Source of the DNA: Gnetum montanum
Lineage: Eukaryota; Streptophyta; Gnetopsida; Gnetales; Gnetaceae
Assembly (NCBI GenBank): GCA_015680685.1
Contig: MNCI01004656.1
Coordinates: 763,327 to 827,326 of the forward strand
Direction: 5' to 3'
Length of the DNA stretch: 64,000 nt
A program made the position numbers and the translations under genes. Shown here piece after piece: positions 46,426 through 57,124 of this stretch (position 1 is the stretch's first letter; every line of letters begins with the position of its first letter). Under the pieces are notes generated by a model, which saw nothing but the letters and a program-made list of their open reading frames with translations, ran no database searches and was not told the DNA's origin.

Positions 46426-46735
46426 ATGACAACAACATGCACTATCCACTATGATGATAAACTGGTAGTCACACCACGTAGCATCTGCAATGACGAGAAA
46501 CTAGTAGCACCGAGCAGCGTCTGCTACAATGATAAACTGGTAGCAATCATTCGCCACGACATGAAACTGGCACTATTAGTCCACTATGACTATAAATTGG
46601 CATTGCGCATCTACTATGACATAAACTTGGTGTGTATGGTCTACTGGGACCTTAAACTAGCATAGCGGTCTCCTAGGACCTTAAACCATCACATGGTCTA
46701 CCAAGACCTAAATTGGATTCACGTCGCAACCTCAA
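46426..46735 (+). repeat. junction hairpin repeats, integrase/3' UTR border (element 1)
   Basis: About nine units of 28-40 bp, best seen in GGTCTACTGGGACCTTAAAC (TAGCA) and GGTCTCCTAGGACCTTAAAC. They begin eight bases after the integrase stop. The older units keep TAAACTGGTAG and CTAYGA only. The short periodic frame across them is a by-product. Confidence 0.8.
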
Positions 46736-47708
46736 CATGCACCAGCACTAGATACATGTCAAACGAAGAGGTGTGATATCGATGCACGGGTGGGACATCG
46801 TCACTCCAGGACGTAGTTCTCGATGCAAGGAGAACATGGTCTGGGGCGTATGTGCCACCACCTTCAGTATCATGCTGACCCTTCGAAGATGTTGTACGAT
46901 GTCATATAGGCCCTTCAAACCTACCATTGCCACGACCCACCATCCTGATGGTAGTTCTTGAGCCTGTTCCTGCTTCTAGGGTGCTGACAGTATTGTGGCC
47001 TAGCCACAATAGTGTTGCACTTCAATTCCCCACCAAGGTTTCAACTTGTGCAATGTTCAACTATATGGTAACTAATCTCATAGCTGAACTGAGCATGCAT
47101 TCCTTTGGGAGGGATTCCAGTGCATCCATACCCCTGGTGCCTTGGGGACCAGCTCCCCCTACGACTAGTGCTACCAGGACTACTGCAGGCCTCCTTGCTT
47201 TGGACATCTCACACCAGCAATGGTGCCCAAGAGTAATAACAATTCCAATAGCCCACAAGACATTGTCCTCGCAAATGCATCCCCCTACAGCAGCAAAGGG
47301 TACAACGTGGCAAAGTGAGTGCCTCAACTAACATGGTTGTTTGAGAGTGCAAATTCTAGCATGCGAGTAACATAGCTTGTCATGTAGAAGGATTCAATAG
47401 GTAAGTCAGAGCCCTCCATGGATGTAACGCAAATCATCCTGCGGAGGGGACACCTGCCTATAGGAGGTTGAAGAACATCGCCAGCTAGAGATGAAAATTC
47501 AAACGAGCCCCTCAAAGCACTCCGACGAGGGACTCAGCTAAACATCATCTCTGCTCTCTGCCTTAACCTCCGCAAAACCAATGTAGCACTCTCAAGCATG
47601 ACCAAGCGACGTCCCAGCACTCACCAAATGACAACCTTAGCATTTTGCCTGCTGCAGTGTTTCGTATTCTTTGCCAATGTCCTTCGAGCCTGTTCTTCAA
47701 ACATCGAT
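46736..47708 (+). other. 3' untranslated region of element 1
   Basis: No gene seen. It shares GTGGCCTAGCCACAATAGTG (46997) and a GGATGTAACRCAAAT-type segment with the 3' UTR of element 2 (52210; 51590 on the opposite strand), so it is conserved non-coding sequence of the family. Confidence 0.7.
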
Positions 47709-47721
47709 AAAGAGGGGCCAA
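47709..47721 (+). other. polypurine tract of element 1
   Basis: AAAGAGGGGCCA lies one base before the 3' LTR start (TGAAACATCC at 47722). Element 2 has AAAGAGGGGTCAG in the same position. Confidence 0.9.
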
Positions 47722-49533
47722 TGAAACATCCTAAAAAATGCAGGGTCATCTTGGCCTCACTAGGTTCTTGTACTCTAAACAACACTATGGTAGTTCATCT
47801 GAAGAAGAATGTTCTAAGTCCAGGTTAACTAGTTCCAAAAATTTTCTACTTTGGGCATGGACAGGTCCTGTACCATCCTGCCCACCCATCAAAGTAGCCT
47901 GAACAGCCAGCAACCTACTCAGAAATAGTGTATAGAATCAGCAACAGCATCCTGGGTGCACAAGAAACAGTTCGGAAATTTTTCTAAGTCACAAAGCCTA
48001 CTACGCTACACTACACTATGTAGCGTAGCAAGCTTCAGAAAATGATGGTGGAACGAAGTGCTACGCTACAAAATGTCACACAGTGTAGCATAGTAATGAC
48101 TTCACTACCCATTCCCTTAGCCCAACATTGAGTTCTGCAGTGATGTCCCTTTTCATTAGGAAGTAGTAGACCATGTCTGCTGCCATGCTACGCTGGGCTA
48201 CATAGCACAACAAGGCATAGTAATCCTACAGAAGAGACATAAGGTAGTTCGAAAGGTGGAATCCTCAAAGTTCACAAAACTAGCATCATAGGAGAATGGG
48301 TTGCAAATCAGCAAAACTATCATGATTAAGACCAGTTACTATGCTACGCTACGCTATGTAGTGTAGCAAGTATCTGACGTATGGAAGGACACCCAGGAAG
48401 GTACTACGCCATGCCAAGCAAGCCACGTCACAAAGCATAGCATGACATACGGGTGGTTGTGTGACATGAATGCACTCCACCCAATCAAACCATTGGCACA
48501 TGTCTCTAGATGTTGATGGCATAGTTGCGGCATAGTAGGATCATAGTTATTGCATGGCAGGCTTGCATTGTAATGGTCTTGTAAGCCCAAAAGTCACATA
48601 TGGATCCAGTAATGCCAATAAGGTAACAGAAGTCTACGGCACCTAGCATTCAAATGGCCCCTTTTTCTTACCTTCAACCCTATAAATATCCTGGAAAACA
48701 GCATACAATAGGTTTGAAATTTCTTGCTAAAAGAAGATACCTGCAATTTGGCAAAAAAGCCAGCAATATGTAAAGTTGGCAATTCCAAAAAGAGTTCGCG
48801 TCCTTCTAGAAGCAAACAGCTTCCAAGTAGTGGGAGCTTTGGAGCTCTGAAATAAAGATCCACCCCCTCACTAGCATTGTAGTAATCAAACTCATCTATT
48901 TAACACTGTAAATAGAGAGTCACTCTCAGCTGGCATAAGGTCCCCATCTCTATTCTACCACCTTGGTAGAGTCCCACATTGTTTGTAATTAAAGTCCACG
49001 TCCAAGTGCATAGCTCTTTCTATTTCCTGGCATGCCTCAGTTACTCTCAGGACTTCCACACTACGTCATGTTGTGCAGCCGATTGTATTCACCCTAACCA
49101 GATGAATTTGTAGCTTTGGAGCAGTGCACGTTTCTAACCATATCGTACTTTACCTCTCATTTACTATCTAGCTTTCTTGCATTATTTCCTGTTTTCTTTA
49201 CCTTCAAGCATCATTTTGTATTACTGTTGCATTTTTGTTTTTTTTATTCAGCATCATTTTATATTACTATCACATTTCTATTTTATTCACCTTTAAGCAT
49301 TATTTCACATTACTGTTGCATTTTTTTATAGTTTCTCCCTCGCTTTATCTACCCATAAGCGTTATCTCGCAATATTGACACCGATGTAAGTCCCTGTCTG
49401 ATCGACCAGACCATTCAAGGCACCCTGTATTCGCACACACCCAGCACCACCCTCCCATGGATACAGGGTTGGAACTATCATGTTCATCGAGCCCTCGGCG
49501 TTCTTCTAGCCACCAACATTTTCGGTCGCTACA
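47722..49533 (+). mobile_element. 3' LTR of element 1
   Basis: 1,812 bp, collinear with 24521-26318, ending TCGGTCGCTACA and followed by the duplication ACAAA. TATA box at 48681-48688; AATAAA at 48851-48856 is a candidate poly(A) signal. Inverted GCTACGC words are at about 47989-48370. Confidence 0.95.
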
Positions 49534-49538
49534 ACAAA
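49534..49538. repeat. target-site duplication of element 1 (right)
   Basis: ACAAA, identical to 24516-24520. Confidence 0.9.
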
Positions 49539-50108
49539 CTTAGGTGAGAAAATGCACTTCCCCAAGATTGCAGATTCGAGTCTTTGCCTTGTTTGAAATG
49601 TGTACAATAGGTTATGCAACACCGGAGACACACAAAGAGCTTAAGAGTAACTAGAATGCTCAATGGAAATGCCAACTATTCTTTCTAGAGGCCAACTTAA
49701 AAGCTAACTGCAGCAAGAAGCTAACTCTGTTTGCTAAGAAGCCAATTAAGAAGCTAACCAACCAATGCAAAAAGCCAACAAGTCAATTGCTCTTATCAAT
49801 GCAAAAATGCAAACTCTTTGAGTGAAAAATCCAACCCTTTGAGCATTGTCTACCATGGTATTTATAGGACTAGGAGTAAGCAAGAAATGGGGCCTAGATG
49901 TCATGTGTCCTGGACCCCACAAGATGCTGACATGTCCATACCATGTAGGTGTGCAATGCTGGATGTGGATTTGGCTACGCTGTGACTATACCTCTGAGAC
50001 TGCATGTGCCAAGATCATTTTGATAACAATGGAAAAAAATGGAGCTTATGCTCCAAGACTACATCTTCCCTACTCTTACGAGCATGGTTAAGCATAAGAA
50101 TAATGTTT

Positions 50109-50142
50109 TGGGATGGGGGGGAGGGGAGGGGAAGGGGGGGGG
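50109..50142 (+). other. G-rich tract, potential quadruplex
   Basis: GGGATGGGGGGGAGGGG then AGGGGAAGGGGGGGGG: at least five runs of three or more G, separated by one or two bases, inside the element 2 LTR. The run lengths may be affected by assembly errors. Confidence 0.7.
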
Positions 50143-50328
50143 CTAATTAGGGGATGTGCAAAATGGAGTGACATTACTGATTCCGCCAAGGAGATGCCAA
50201 AATAAGGAAGATTGCTATCAACAAGTTATAGAACTACCCAAAGATGTCTTAATGCTTCCATACCAGTGTTTTGTTACTCACACTGCAAAGTTCATTGGCA
50301 TAGAGTAAGTGGCTACTTGCTATGCTCT

Positions 50329-50348
50329 GCTATGCTACGTAGCATAGC
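50329..50348. promoter_or_regulatory. perfect 20-bp palindrome in element 2 LTR
   Basis: GCTATGCTACGTAGCATAGC is its own reverse complement. Related inverted words are at 50510-50540, 50695-50730 and 50810-50840. On the minus strand they lie upstream of the LTR TATA box, as in element 1. Confidence 0.8.
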
Positions 50349-51131
50349 ATAGTGTAGCCATTAGTTTTGACTAGAACTTGTGCTGAAGCTCAAAACATGT
50401 CTGAGGCCTAGTCATGCTAACAACTACAACCTTTTTCTTTCATGTAGGAGATCTTTTGAACTCATTGAAACCATGTTTGGAATGCTTTTCTTGCTTTTGC
50501 ATTGTTCCTATGCTATGCTATGCTGCATAGCAGCTAGCATATCATGCATCCTTTTTTAATTCACCAATTTCTAGCAAGAAACTTTGCTCGAGGTCTGAGA
50601 ACTAAGTGGGGCAAGGAGTTTTGGAGGTTGAAGTCTTGTCAAAGTGTCATTTTCTTGTTGGGATCATTTTTCAAGATGGGCCTTTCTACTTTGCTTTTGC
50701 TACACTATATAGTGTAGCAAAGCGTAGCATCCTACATTGATGACTTATTTTGCAATCATTCTGTCATTTAGCACTCAGTTTCTTGAGAAGCTATCTTTCA
50801 AAGCTTGCTACGCTACATAGCGTAGTGTAGCATAACAAACTCCTTCACTAGAAAAATTGAAAAACTATTTTACTCATCCCAAACACTTTCGGTAACTCCT
50901 AGCATAGTTTTTGAGTAGATTGTCAGCCGAGTGGATTGTCTAGGTGGGTAGGCTAGAGAGTCCATTGGTTCTGTCAACTTTAGAGATAGAAAACTTGCTA
51001 GACTAGATAGTCTAACCTCAGTGCCTACATTTTCCTGCCGAACTGTCATGATGCTACACTTGTAGAAGTACTTTCCTAAATTCCAAGACCTTGGTGAGGC
51101 ATGAGGGTTTTGAAATTTTATGGTGTTTCAC

Positions 51132-51144
51132 TGACCCCTCTTTG
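51132..51144 (-). other. polypurine tract of element 2
   Basis: The minus strand reads AAAGAGGGGTCAG directly before the LTR start TGAAACACC. Confidence 0.85.
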
Positions 51145-52499
51145 TCAACATCTAGAGGATCCAGCTAATAGATGTCAACAAAGAATAAAAAACACCATGA
51201 GGGACAAGTCACCAACATTTCTCTCTAATCACTGATCATAAGTCTCTTTGTCATGCTTGGGAGTAATAGGATAGTTGTGCATGGGAAAGAGGAAAGAATA
51301 GACTTGAGGGAACAGGTTCAGGAAAAGTTAAGATGAAACTTAGCAGGGTCTCTCATCGGAGAGCTTGTGAGGGAATTGTCCCACGTGCACATCTTTTCTT
51401 TTACTGGCTTCTAACCTCTCATCGTAGTGTTTGGAGAGGGTCATTTGTGAAACAGCTAGTGTAACATTTGCTTTGGACACATGCTCTTTTTTTTTGCTAT
51501 GCTTTTGAACTTTTCTTTTGCTGGTTAACCATATTTGTTTGCAAACAACCTTGTTGTTGCAAGATAGGTGTTTTCTCCCTAGGACAAGTTGTGTTACATC
51601 CATGTGGGGCTTTGACCTACCTACAAATGCTTCCCATGCAGCAAGTTGTGTTATGCACGTCATGGACTTTGGGGTTGAGCATATGGAAAGGCTTTACAAG
51701 CATTGAGAAAGCTTGTACATAGGGTGTGAAAAGGGAAACTATGGGTCTGAGAAATGAGATAACGAAGGTTAAAGGGGAGGGGCAGGATGTGCACTCCCAA
51801 GTAGAGCGGTCACCTCAGAATGATGTGATGCCCTATTCTCCTAGAAAACCACATCTCTGACCAACGTCGTCTCAGCCTGTACCCTGCAAGCACAATAGAA
51901 AGCAGACCAAAGAAATGCAACGATAAAATGAAGTTAGGCAAAGGTCTTACTTGCTTCAGACATCACTAAAGTGACAAGCACTATTACTGAGGAAAGTGAT
52001 GTCTAAAGTAGGAAGGTCGACAACGGCTTTCATAGCGGCAGGCTGAAAGGGTTGGCACTAAGGGGGCTAGGAGTTGTGATGATGTAAGTGCTTAGGAGTC
52101 CCTACCCAAGAAAAACATCATGCAATTTAGCTATAACATGAGAGGCCTAACAACTTAATGTCTTTTGGGCTTGGGTGATGGCGGGGGCTCGAGGGTAGCA
52201 ACTTTGTGGCTCAGCCACAATAGTGCTAGGGCTCTAATGGTAGGTGATGACTATAGAAGCTACTACCAGGGAAATAGGCCATGCTTGCAATAGCTCTAGA
52301 AGGTTAGCAAGATATCAGACAATATATCTAGAGGATCAACAAGATATCAGGGGTAGTGGCATTGCATATATTCCAGAGGATGTTCTTTTGTCATCATGAA
52401 CTATGTTCTAGAACTGTAATGTCCCACATCATGTTAGCACCATGTAGGCTCGCTTGTTTGAATAGTTGTGGATTATGAGTTGGGAATGTTGTGCTGTGA
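51145..52499 (-). other. 3' untranslated region of element 2
   Basis: No credible gene; frames at 51340-51722 are short and unconserved. It shares the GCCACAATAGTG and GTGTTACATCCATG segments with the 3' UTR of element 1. Confidence 0.65.
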
Positions 52500-52848
52500 A
52501 CCTAGTTTAAGGTTCTGGTAGATCATCTGATGTACTGGTTTAATGTCCCAGCAAACCACTGTGCTACTTTAAGGTCCCAGCAGACTGTTATGCTGGTTTA
52601 AGTTTGTAGCAGACCACTGTGCTAGTTTATCATGGTAGAGGATGGTGGATGGGCCAATTTAAGGCCGTAGTAGACCATCTATGAAGTTTAACATTATAGT
52701 GGACATTCTGTGCTTGTTTATAGTCATGGAAGACTATTTTTTCCAGTTTACAATTATGGTAGACTATGGTTGACAATTTATAATCATAGTGGACTATGGA
52801 TGCCAGTTTATAGTTGTAGCAGACTATGGCACTTACCTTTCTTTTGCA
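52500..52848 (-). repeat. junction hairpin repeats, integrase/3' UTR border (element 2)
   Basis: About ten units of roughly 30 bp. On the plus strand each has GTTTAAGGTCCCAGCAGACT or a decayed form such as GTTTATAGTTGTAGCAGACT. They begin right after the integrase stop, exactly as in element 1. Confidence 0.8.
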
Positions 52849-53975
52849 TTAGATGAAGTACGACTTCAAGTATAGGTGGTTTACAGGGTTTGCAAAATCT
52901 CTGTCATCCATGTTTGCCAGCTTGAAGGCTCCATTCTCATAGGCTTTTGTGACTACAAATGGAGCTTCCCAATTTGCCGAAAACTTATCCACATGTTCAT
53001 GCATAGCTTTGAGGACTAGGTCCCCCTTTTTAATTAGCTGTCGATGTAGGTCTGCATGATTCTTTTGCCACTGCTTGTCTTGATACCATTCAATGCAACC
53101 CAGTGTTTGTGCATGTTCTTCCTCTAGGGATTTGAGATCGATGATCCTTAACTCATTATTCTGGGCTTCATTTATGATGCTTGAAAGGATCATCCACAGT
53201 GATGTCACCTATAATTCAAGATGGAACACTACTTCAGATCCATAGACTAGATTGTAGGGGATCTTACCTATCGCTGTCCTACACGTCGTATTGTAGGTGC
53301 AAAGCACATAGAGGATTTGCTTGTGCCATCGCCTCTTACTGTTGCTAAGCATTCTTTTAAGCAAGTTGATGTTGGATTTTTTTGTTGCTTTTGCCTAACC
53401 ATTACCTTGTGGGTAATATGGCAACAAGAAAGATTGCTTAATGCCATGGTTGCTACAAAAGGTTCTAGTTTCCACACTACTAAACTATGGCCCGTTATTT
53501 GCTACAATAGTCATGGGAAGACCAAACCTTATTATGATGTTGTCCAAGATGAAGTGGAAAACCTGGTGAGATGTAGTCTTCCTAAGGGGGATAGCTTCTA
53601 CCTACTTCATAAAGTACTTAGTGGCAGTAATGATGAAGCTATGCGCTGTGGAAGACTTAGGTGTTATGGATCCTATGATATCTAGTCCCTATCACTAAAA
53701 TGGCCAGATGATCTACATAGGATGCAACTCAGTAGGTGACACATGCATTAGATTTGCGTTGTGTTGGCATGTGTCACACGTCTTGACTTTAGTAAAACAA
53801 TCATGTTCAATGCAAGGCTAGTAATACCCTATGCATCTAATATTAATTGCCATGGCCCTGGGACCTATGTATCCTCCACATATTCCCTCATGAACTTCTC
53901 TAACTATTTTTTGTGCCTCTTCCCTACCAATGCAAGTTAATAGTATTCCATCAAAGGAGTGTTTACACAAAGTAT
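52849..53975 (-). pseudogene. integrase of element 2
   Basis: Reads from FDGILLTCIGREEAQKIV with a decayed finger (HEGICGGY, then CDTCQH) into WGLDIIGSITPKS, TIVANNGP and QGNG-stop-AKATKKS. The second catalytic Asp is Asn and the Glu is Lys, both G-to-A type changes. The C-terminal part 53208-52849 is open and ends FANPVNHLYLKSYFI. A TAG splits the last core motif at the same codon as in element 1. Confidence 0.85.
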
Positions 53976-54640
53976 TATCTCCTACCAAGACATACTACCA
54001 TGCTCACTTTCAAATTGCATCCCTTTGGGTGGATGTCAAGCCATGTGGGGGTTCACCATGTTGTGGGTAGGCTTTCACGTTAGCGTACCACTCTTGGGTG
54101 TTGGCAGCACTCACAGAGGCCACATGTACTGCTTGGGTGATAGGGTTTGTGAACTTTGTTATTGAGGTGGGTAAAGTCATGAATAGATGTGACGACATGT
54201 TTACTGCTAGCATAGCTAAGGCATTGGCTACCATGTTCTCATTGTGTGGCACATGCTATATGTCTATTGTAGTGAACTGCTGCAACAAGTTTTTGGCCAA
54301 ATCACATTAAGGTTGTGAATGTGAAGCTTTACAGGTGTAGACCTCAGTGATTTGATTGACCACAAGCTGATAGTCGCCTCAAACTACCAAATGTTGAATT
54401 TTTGATTACTAGGTTGCTAAGAGGCCTCTGAGGAGTCCTTTGTACTCAGCTACATTGTTCATACAAAGGAATGTGAAGAGGTAAGAAAAACGTTTCATGT
54501 CCCCCGAGGGGAATGTAATGATGGTGGCAGCACTAGTACTTCACGTGGTTGAGGCACCGTCGAAGTGCAAAGTGACCTCGAAATGTGATGGGACAAGGTT
54601 GACACTGCTAACATGTTTATCAAGGAATTTGTGCTCTATG
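53976..54640 (-). pseudogene. second RNase H of element 2
   Basis: LHFDGASTT (first Asp kept), then MNNVAEYKGLLRGLLAT, GDYQLVVNQITEVYTCKAS and NENMVANALAMLAVNMSSH (open frame 54252-54010). It is collinear with the element 1 domain and supports Tat-lineage placement. Several stops. Confidence 0.85.
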
Positions 54641-55090
54641 GTCACCTGATCATCAATAGGTGAGGTTGCAAGCTGTGTAGCTATCACTTGTTCTTTCGTT
54701 AATGATTGGGCTACATAATGTAAGTTGAATTCTGTTATTATTGCCTTCCATTAGGCTATCTTGCTACTTTCATACAAGTTGTTCATGATAGCCTGAAGTA
54801 TGTTGCTTTTTCATATGATGTTCACTTGACTATGGAATAGGTAGTGTCTTCACTTTTTTAGCGTAAACACTAAAAAGAGACAATTTCTTTCCACTTCATT
54901 GTATTTGGCTTCATATGCTATCAATGTGTGGCTCAAGTAATAGACTAGGGTTTCAGAGCCATCTTGTCTTTTTTGGCATAACAACACCATGATAGACATG
55001 TCCAAAGTAGCAAGGTAGATGTAGAAAGGCTTATCCCTCTATGGTAGGTAAACAATTGGGAGGTTTAAAAGCTCTTTCTTCAAGTCATCG
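54641..55090 (-). pseudogene. RNase H (first) of element 2
   Basis: FYIYLATLDMSIMVLLCQK, LVYYLSHTLIAYEAKYNEV and ERNCLFLVFTLKK: the RT-linked RNase H, with stops. The catalytic S-D-A-S is L-D-M-S. Confidence 0.8.
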
Positions 55091-56328
55091 AAGGCCTGCT
55101 GGCACTATTTTGTCCATTTGAAGTTGATCCCCTTCTTTAGTAAGTGTTGCATGAGGTGTAACTTGTCAGTCAACCTTGCTATAAACCTTTTGATAAGCTA
55201 TATTCTACCTTGCAACCCACATAATTCTTTAAGGTTAGTAGGGGATGCTAGGTTAATGATGGACTTAACTTTGTCAGACTCCACTCATATTCCATCATTC
55301 AATACTACAAACCCTAGCATGCATTCGATTTTTATGCCAAAAACACACTTCTTTGGATTAAGGTGTAGGTCATGCCTTTGAAAATGCTTAAGGACTACAT
55401 CTAGATTAGTGTGATGATCAACAGTTATCTTAGACTTGACCGCTATCTCATCCACATAATTGTTTAGCCTCTCTAGGAGGTAGTCACTGAATATGTAGGT
55501 CATGGCTTGTTGGTAGGTTTCTTCGGCATTCTTTAGACCAAAGGGCATCATGGTGTAACAAAACATACCCCAAGGGGTCATGAATGTAGTTATCAATTGA
55601 TGCTCTAGATTTATGTGAATTTGATTATAATCCAAGAACCCATCCATGAAGGATAGTAAAGCATGACCAACCATAGTGTTGATAAGCCATTCGATACTTG
55701 GTAATGGGAATTCATATTTAAATGTTGCCTTGTTTAGATCTTGGAAGTCTATACAGATTTGTATCTCCCCCATTTTCTTAGAGGCTACAATGATGTTCGA
55801 CACCCATTCCGAGTAATTGACCACATGAATGAAACCTGCTTGGTATAGCTTAGTGAAATCATCACGTACGGCTAGTGCAATTTCTTGCTTAACATTTCGA
55901 GCTTTTTTTTTGGCTAATTTGACATGTGGGTCCAATACAATGTTATGTTGTATTAGCCATGGGTCTAAACCCGACATGTCATTGTAAGACCATGCAAATA
56001 CCTTAACGTTGTCTTGAAGAACTTTGGACACATCTTTTTGCACTTGTTAATCTAGGAGGGAACTTAGTTTTAGCATTTTTATTTCCCCCCTGGATGTCAT
56101 TATCGGTGCTTCAATAAGAAGATCCTCAGTCACATCCCTGGCCTCTAAGTCTAATTCTTGGACCAAGTGTTCGGGCCAATCTAGGGACGTTTCCAGGGAT
56201 GCTATAGTGTTATCAGTTGTTGAATCCCAATCTATTGACTCTAAGTTTGGGTATTTTGCAAGCTTTCCATGAGGACCTATTAAAGTTAAAAGTGAGTGTA
56301 GATCACGTTGCATGGCCATCTTGTTCAA
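55091..56328 (-). pseudogene. reverse transcriptase of element 2
   Basis: An N-terminal linker frame (56328-56047; NLESIDWDSTTDNTIASLE) and a long open frame 56043-55285: VKVFAWSYNDMSGLDPWL, AGFIHVVNYSEWVSNIIVAS, IQICIDFQDLNKA, MDGFLDYNQIHINLEH and NNYVDEIAVKSK. The catalytic YVDD is YVDE. The thumb and linker to RNase H follow to about 55091 with stops. It is better preserved than most of this element. Confidence 0.9.
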
Positions 56329-56454
56329 CCTGCCACATAAAGAAGTATCCTAGTCAAGTGATACCTAGTTGAAGCTATGGTGCATAATAGTAAATATTCA
56401 CAAAGAAATGGTGAAACATGCAATGATTGTCAAACATTCGATGAAATTCGTATA

Positions 56455-56835
56455 TTACCAATTTAAGGTCTTGGTAGACCGTGAGAAGATTTGAACATGC
56501 AACTGACACTAAGTCTACTAGTTTAAGGTCATGGTGGACCATTAACAGGTTGTAAAGGTTACTATTTTAAGGTCTGTTTGGATCGTTTAACAAGTAGGTT
56601 TCGTAGAATGTTGCTAGTTTAAGGTCTTTGTAGACCGTGGTGCATAGGTTTTTGAATGAAGTTGCTAGTTTATGGTCTTTGCTGACCATTAACTTTGCGG
56701 ACTGGTGTGTATTTTTAAGTAAGGTTGCTAGTTTAAGGTCTTTGCAGAACGTGGTGTGTTTTAGATAAAGTTGCTAGTTTAAGGTCTTTGCAAACCATGG
56801 TGTGTAGGCTTGGTACCAATAGGTTTCTAATTTAA
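56455..56835 (-). repeat. junction hairpin repeats, antisense-gene/RT border (element 2)
   Basis: Eight units; on the plus strand TAGTTTAAGGTCTTTGTAGA and then CCGTGGTG is the clearest. Stems are GGTC/GACC with a six-base loop. They lie between the RT start and the promoter of the antisense gene. Confidence 0.85.
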
Positions 56836-56984
56836 GATGAGGCAAAATTTTTGGTTGGGCCCACCTATTCACAAACAAAAATGCTACGCTATTGCAGATT
56901 TATGACATGCTAGTACTACGCTACACGGGGCATTCCACATTACTCGGGGTGCGAAAATGGCAAGTTCTTTTTCACCGTGTCGAC

Positions 56985-56992
56985 TATAAATA
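56985..56992 (+). promoter_or_regulatory. TATA box of antisense gene (element 2)
   Basis: TATAAATA in CGACTATAAATAGGGGTTC, 140 bp before the ATG at 57125. About 50 bp upstream is TACTACGCTACACGGGGC, sharing the CTACGCTACACG word with the element 1 promoter. Confidence 0.75.
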
Positions 56993-57124
56993 GGGGTTCA
57001 CCCCTGGTAAACTTGTCATTTTCATTATCTGAGTGCAGAGCCCACATCTAGAGTCTAGTGTGATCATGCTGAGAGAAAGAAAAATAGTGTAGTGTAGCAA
57101 CCGACAACATTTATGATTAAAGTT

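Larger units (their letters stand above)
24521..49533 (+). mobile_element. element 1: full-length giant Tat/Ogre-like Ty3/gypsy element
   Basis: LTRs of 1,798 and 1,812 bp start TGAAACA and end TCGGTCGCTACA, with a perfect 5-bp target duplication (ACAAA). The internal order is PBS, repeat-rich leader, gag (partly duplicated), PR (split by a solo LTR), hairpin pair, antisense gene, hairpins, RT, RNase H, second RNase H, integrase, hairpins, 3' UTR and PPT. The second RNase H puts it in the Tat lineage, and the size fits Ogre-like members. Thirteen mismatches in the first 78 LTR bases (hand alignment) show a very old insertion. About 1.8 kb of the length may be an assembly artefact around the gap. 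Confidence 0.95.
49539..51130 (-). mobile_element. element 2 3' LTR, proximal part
   Basis: On the minus strand it starts TGAAACACCATAAAATTTC right after the PPT, close to the solo LTR start. It holds the usual inverted GCTACGC words (50300-50850) and then a TATA box (49866-49859). It is interrupted at 49538 by element 1 and continues at 24520. With the distal part it totals about 1,860 bp. Confidence 0.85.

Noticed and set aside
46426-46665. Tyr/Asp-rich repeated frame after the integrase
   Set aside because: It lies in the hairpin array; the equivalent array of element 2 has no matching frame.
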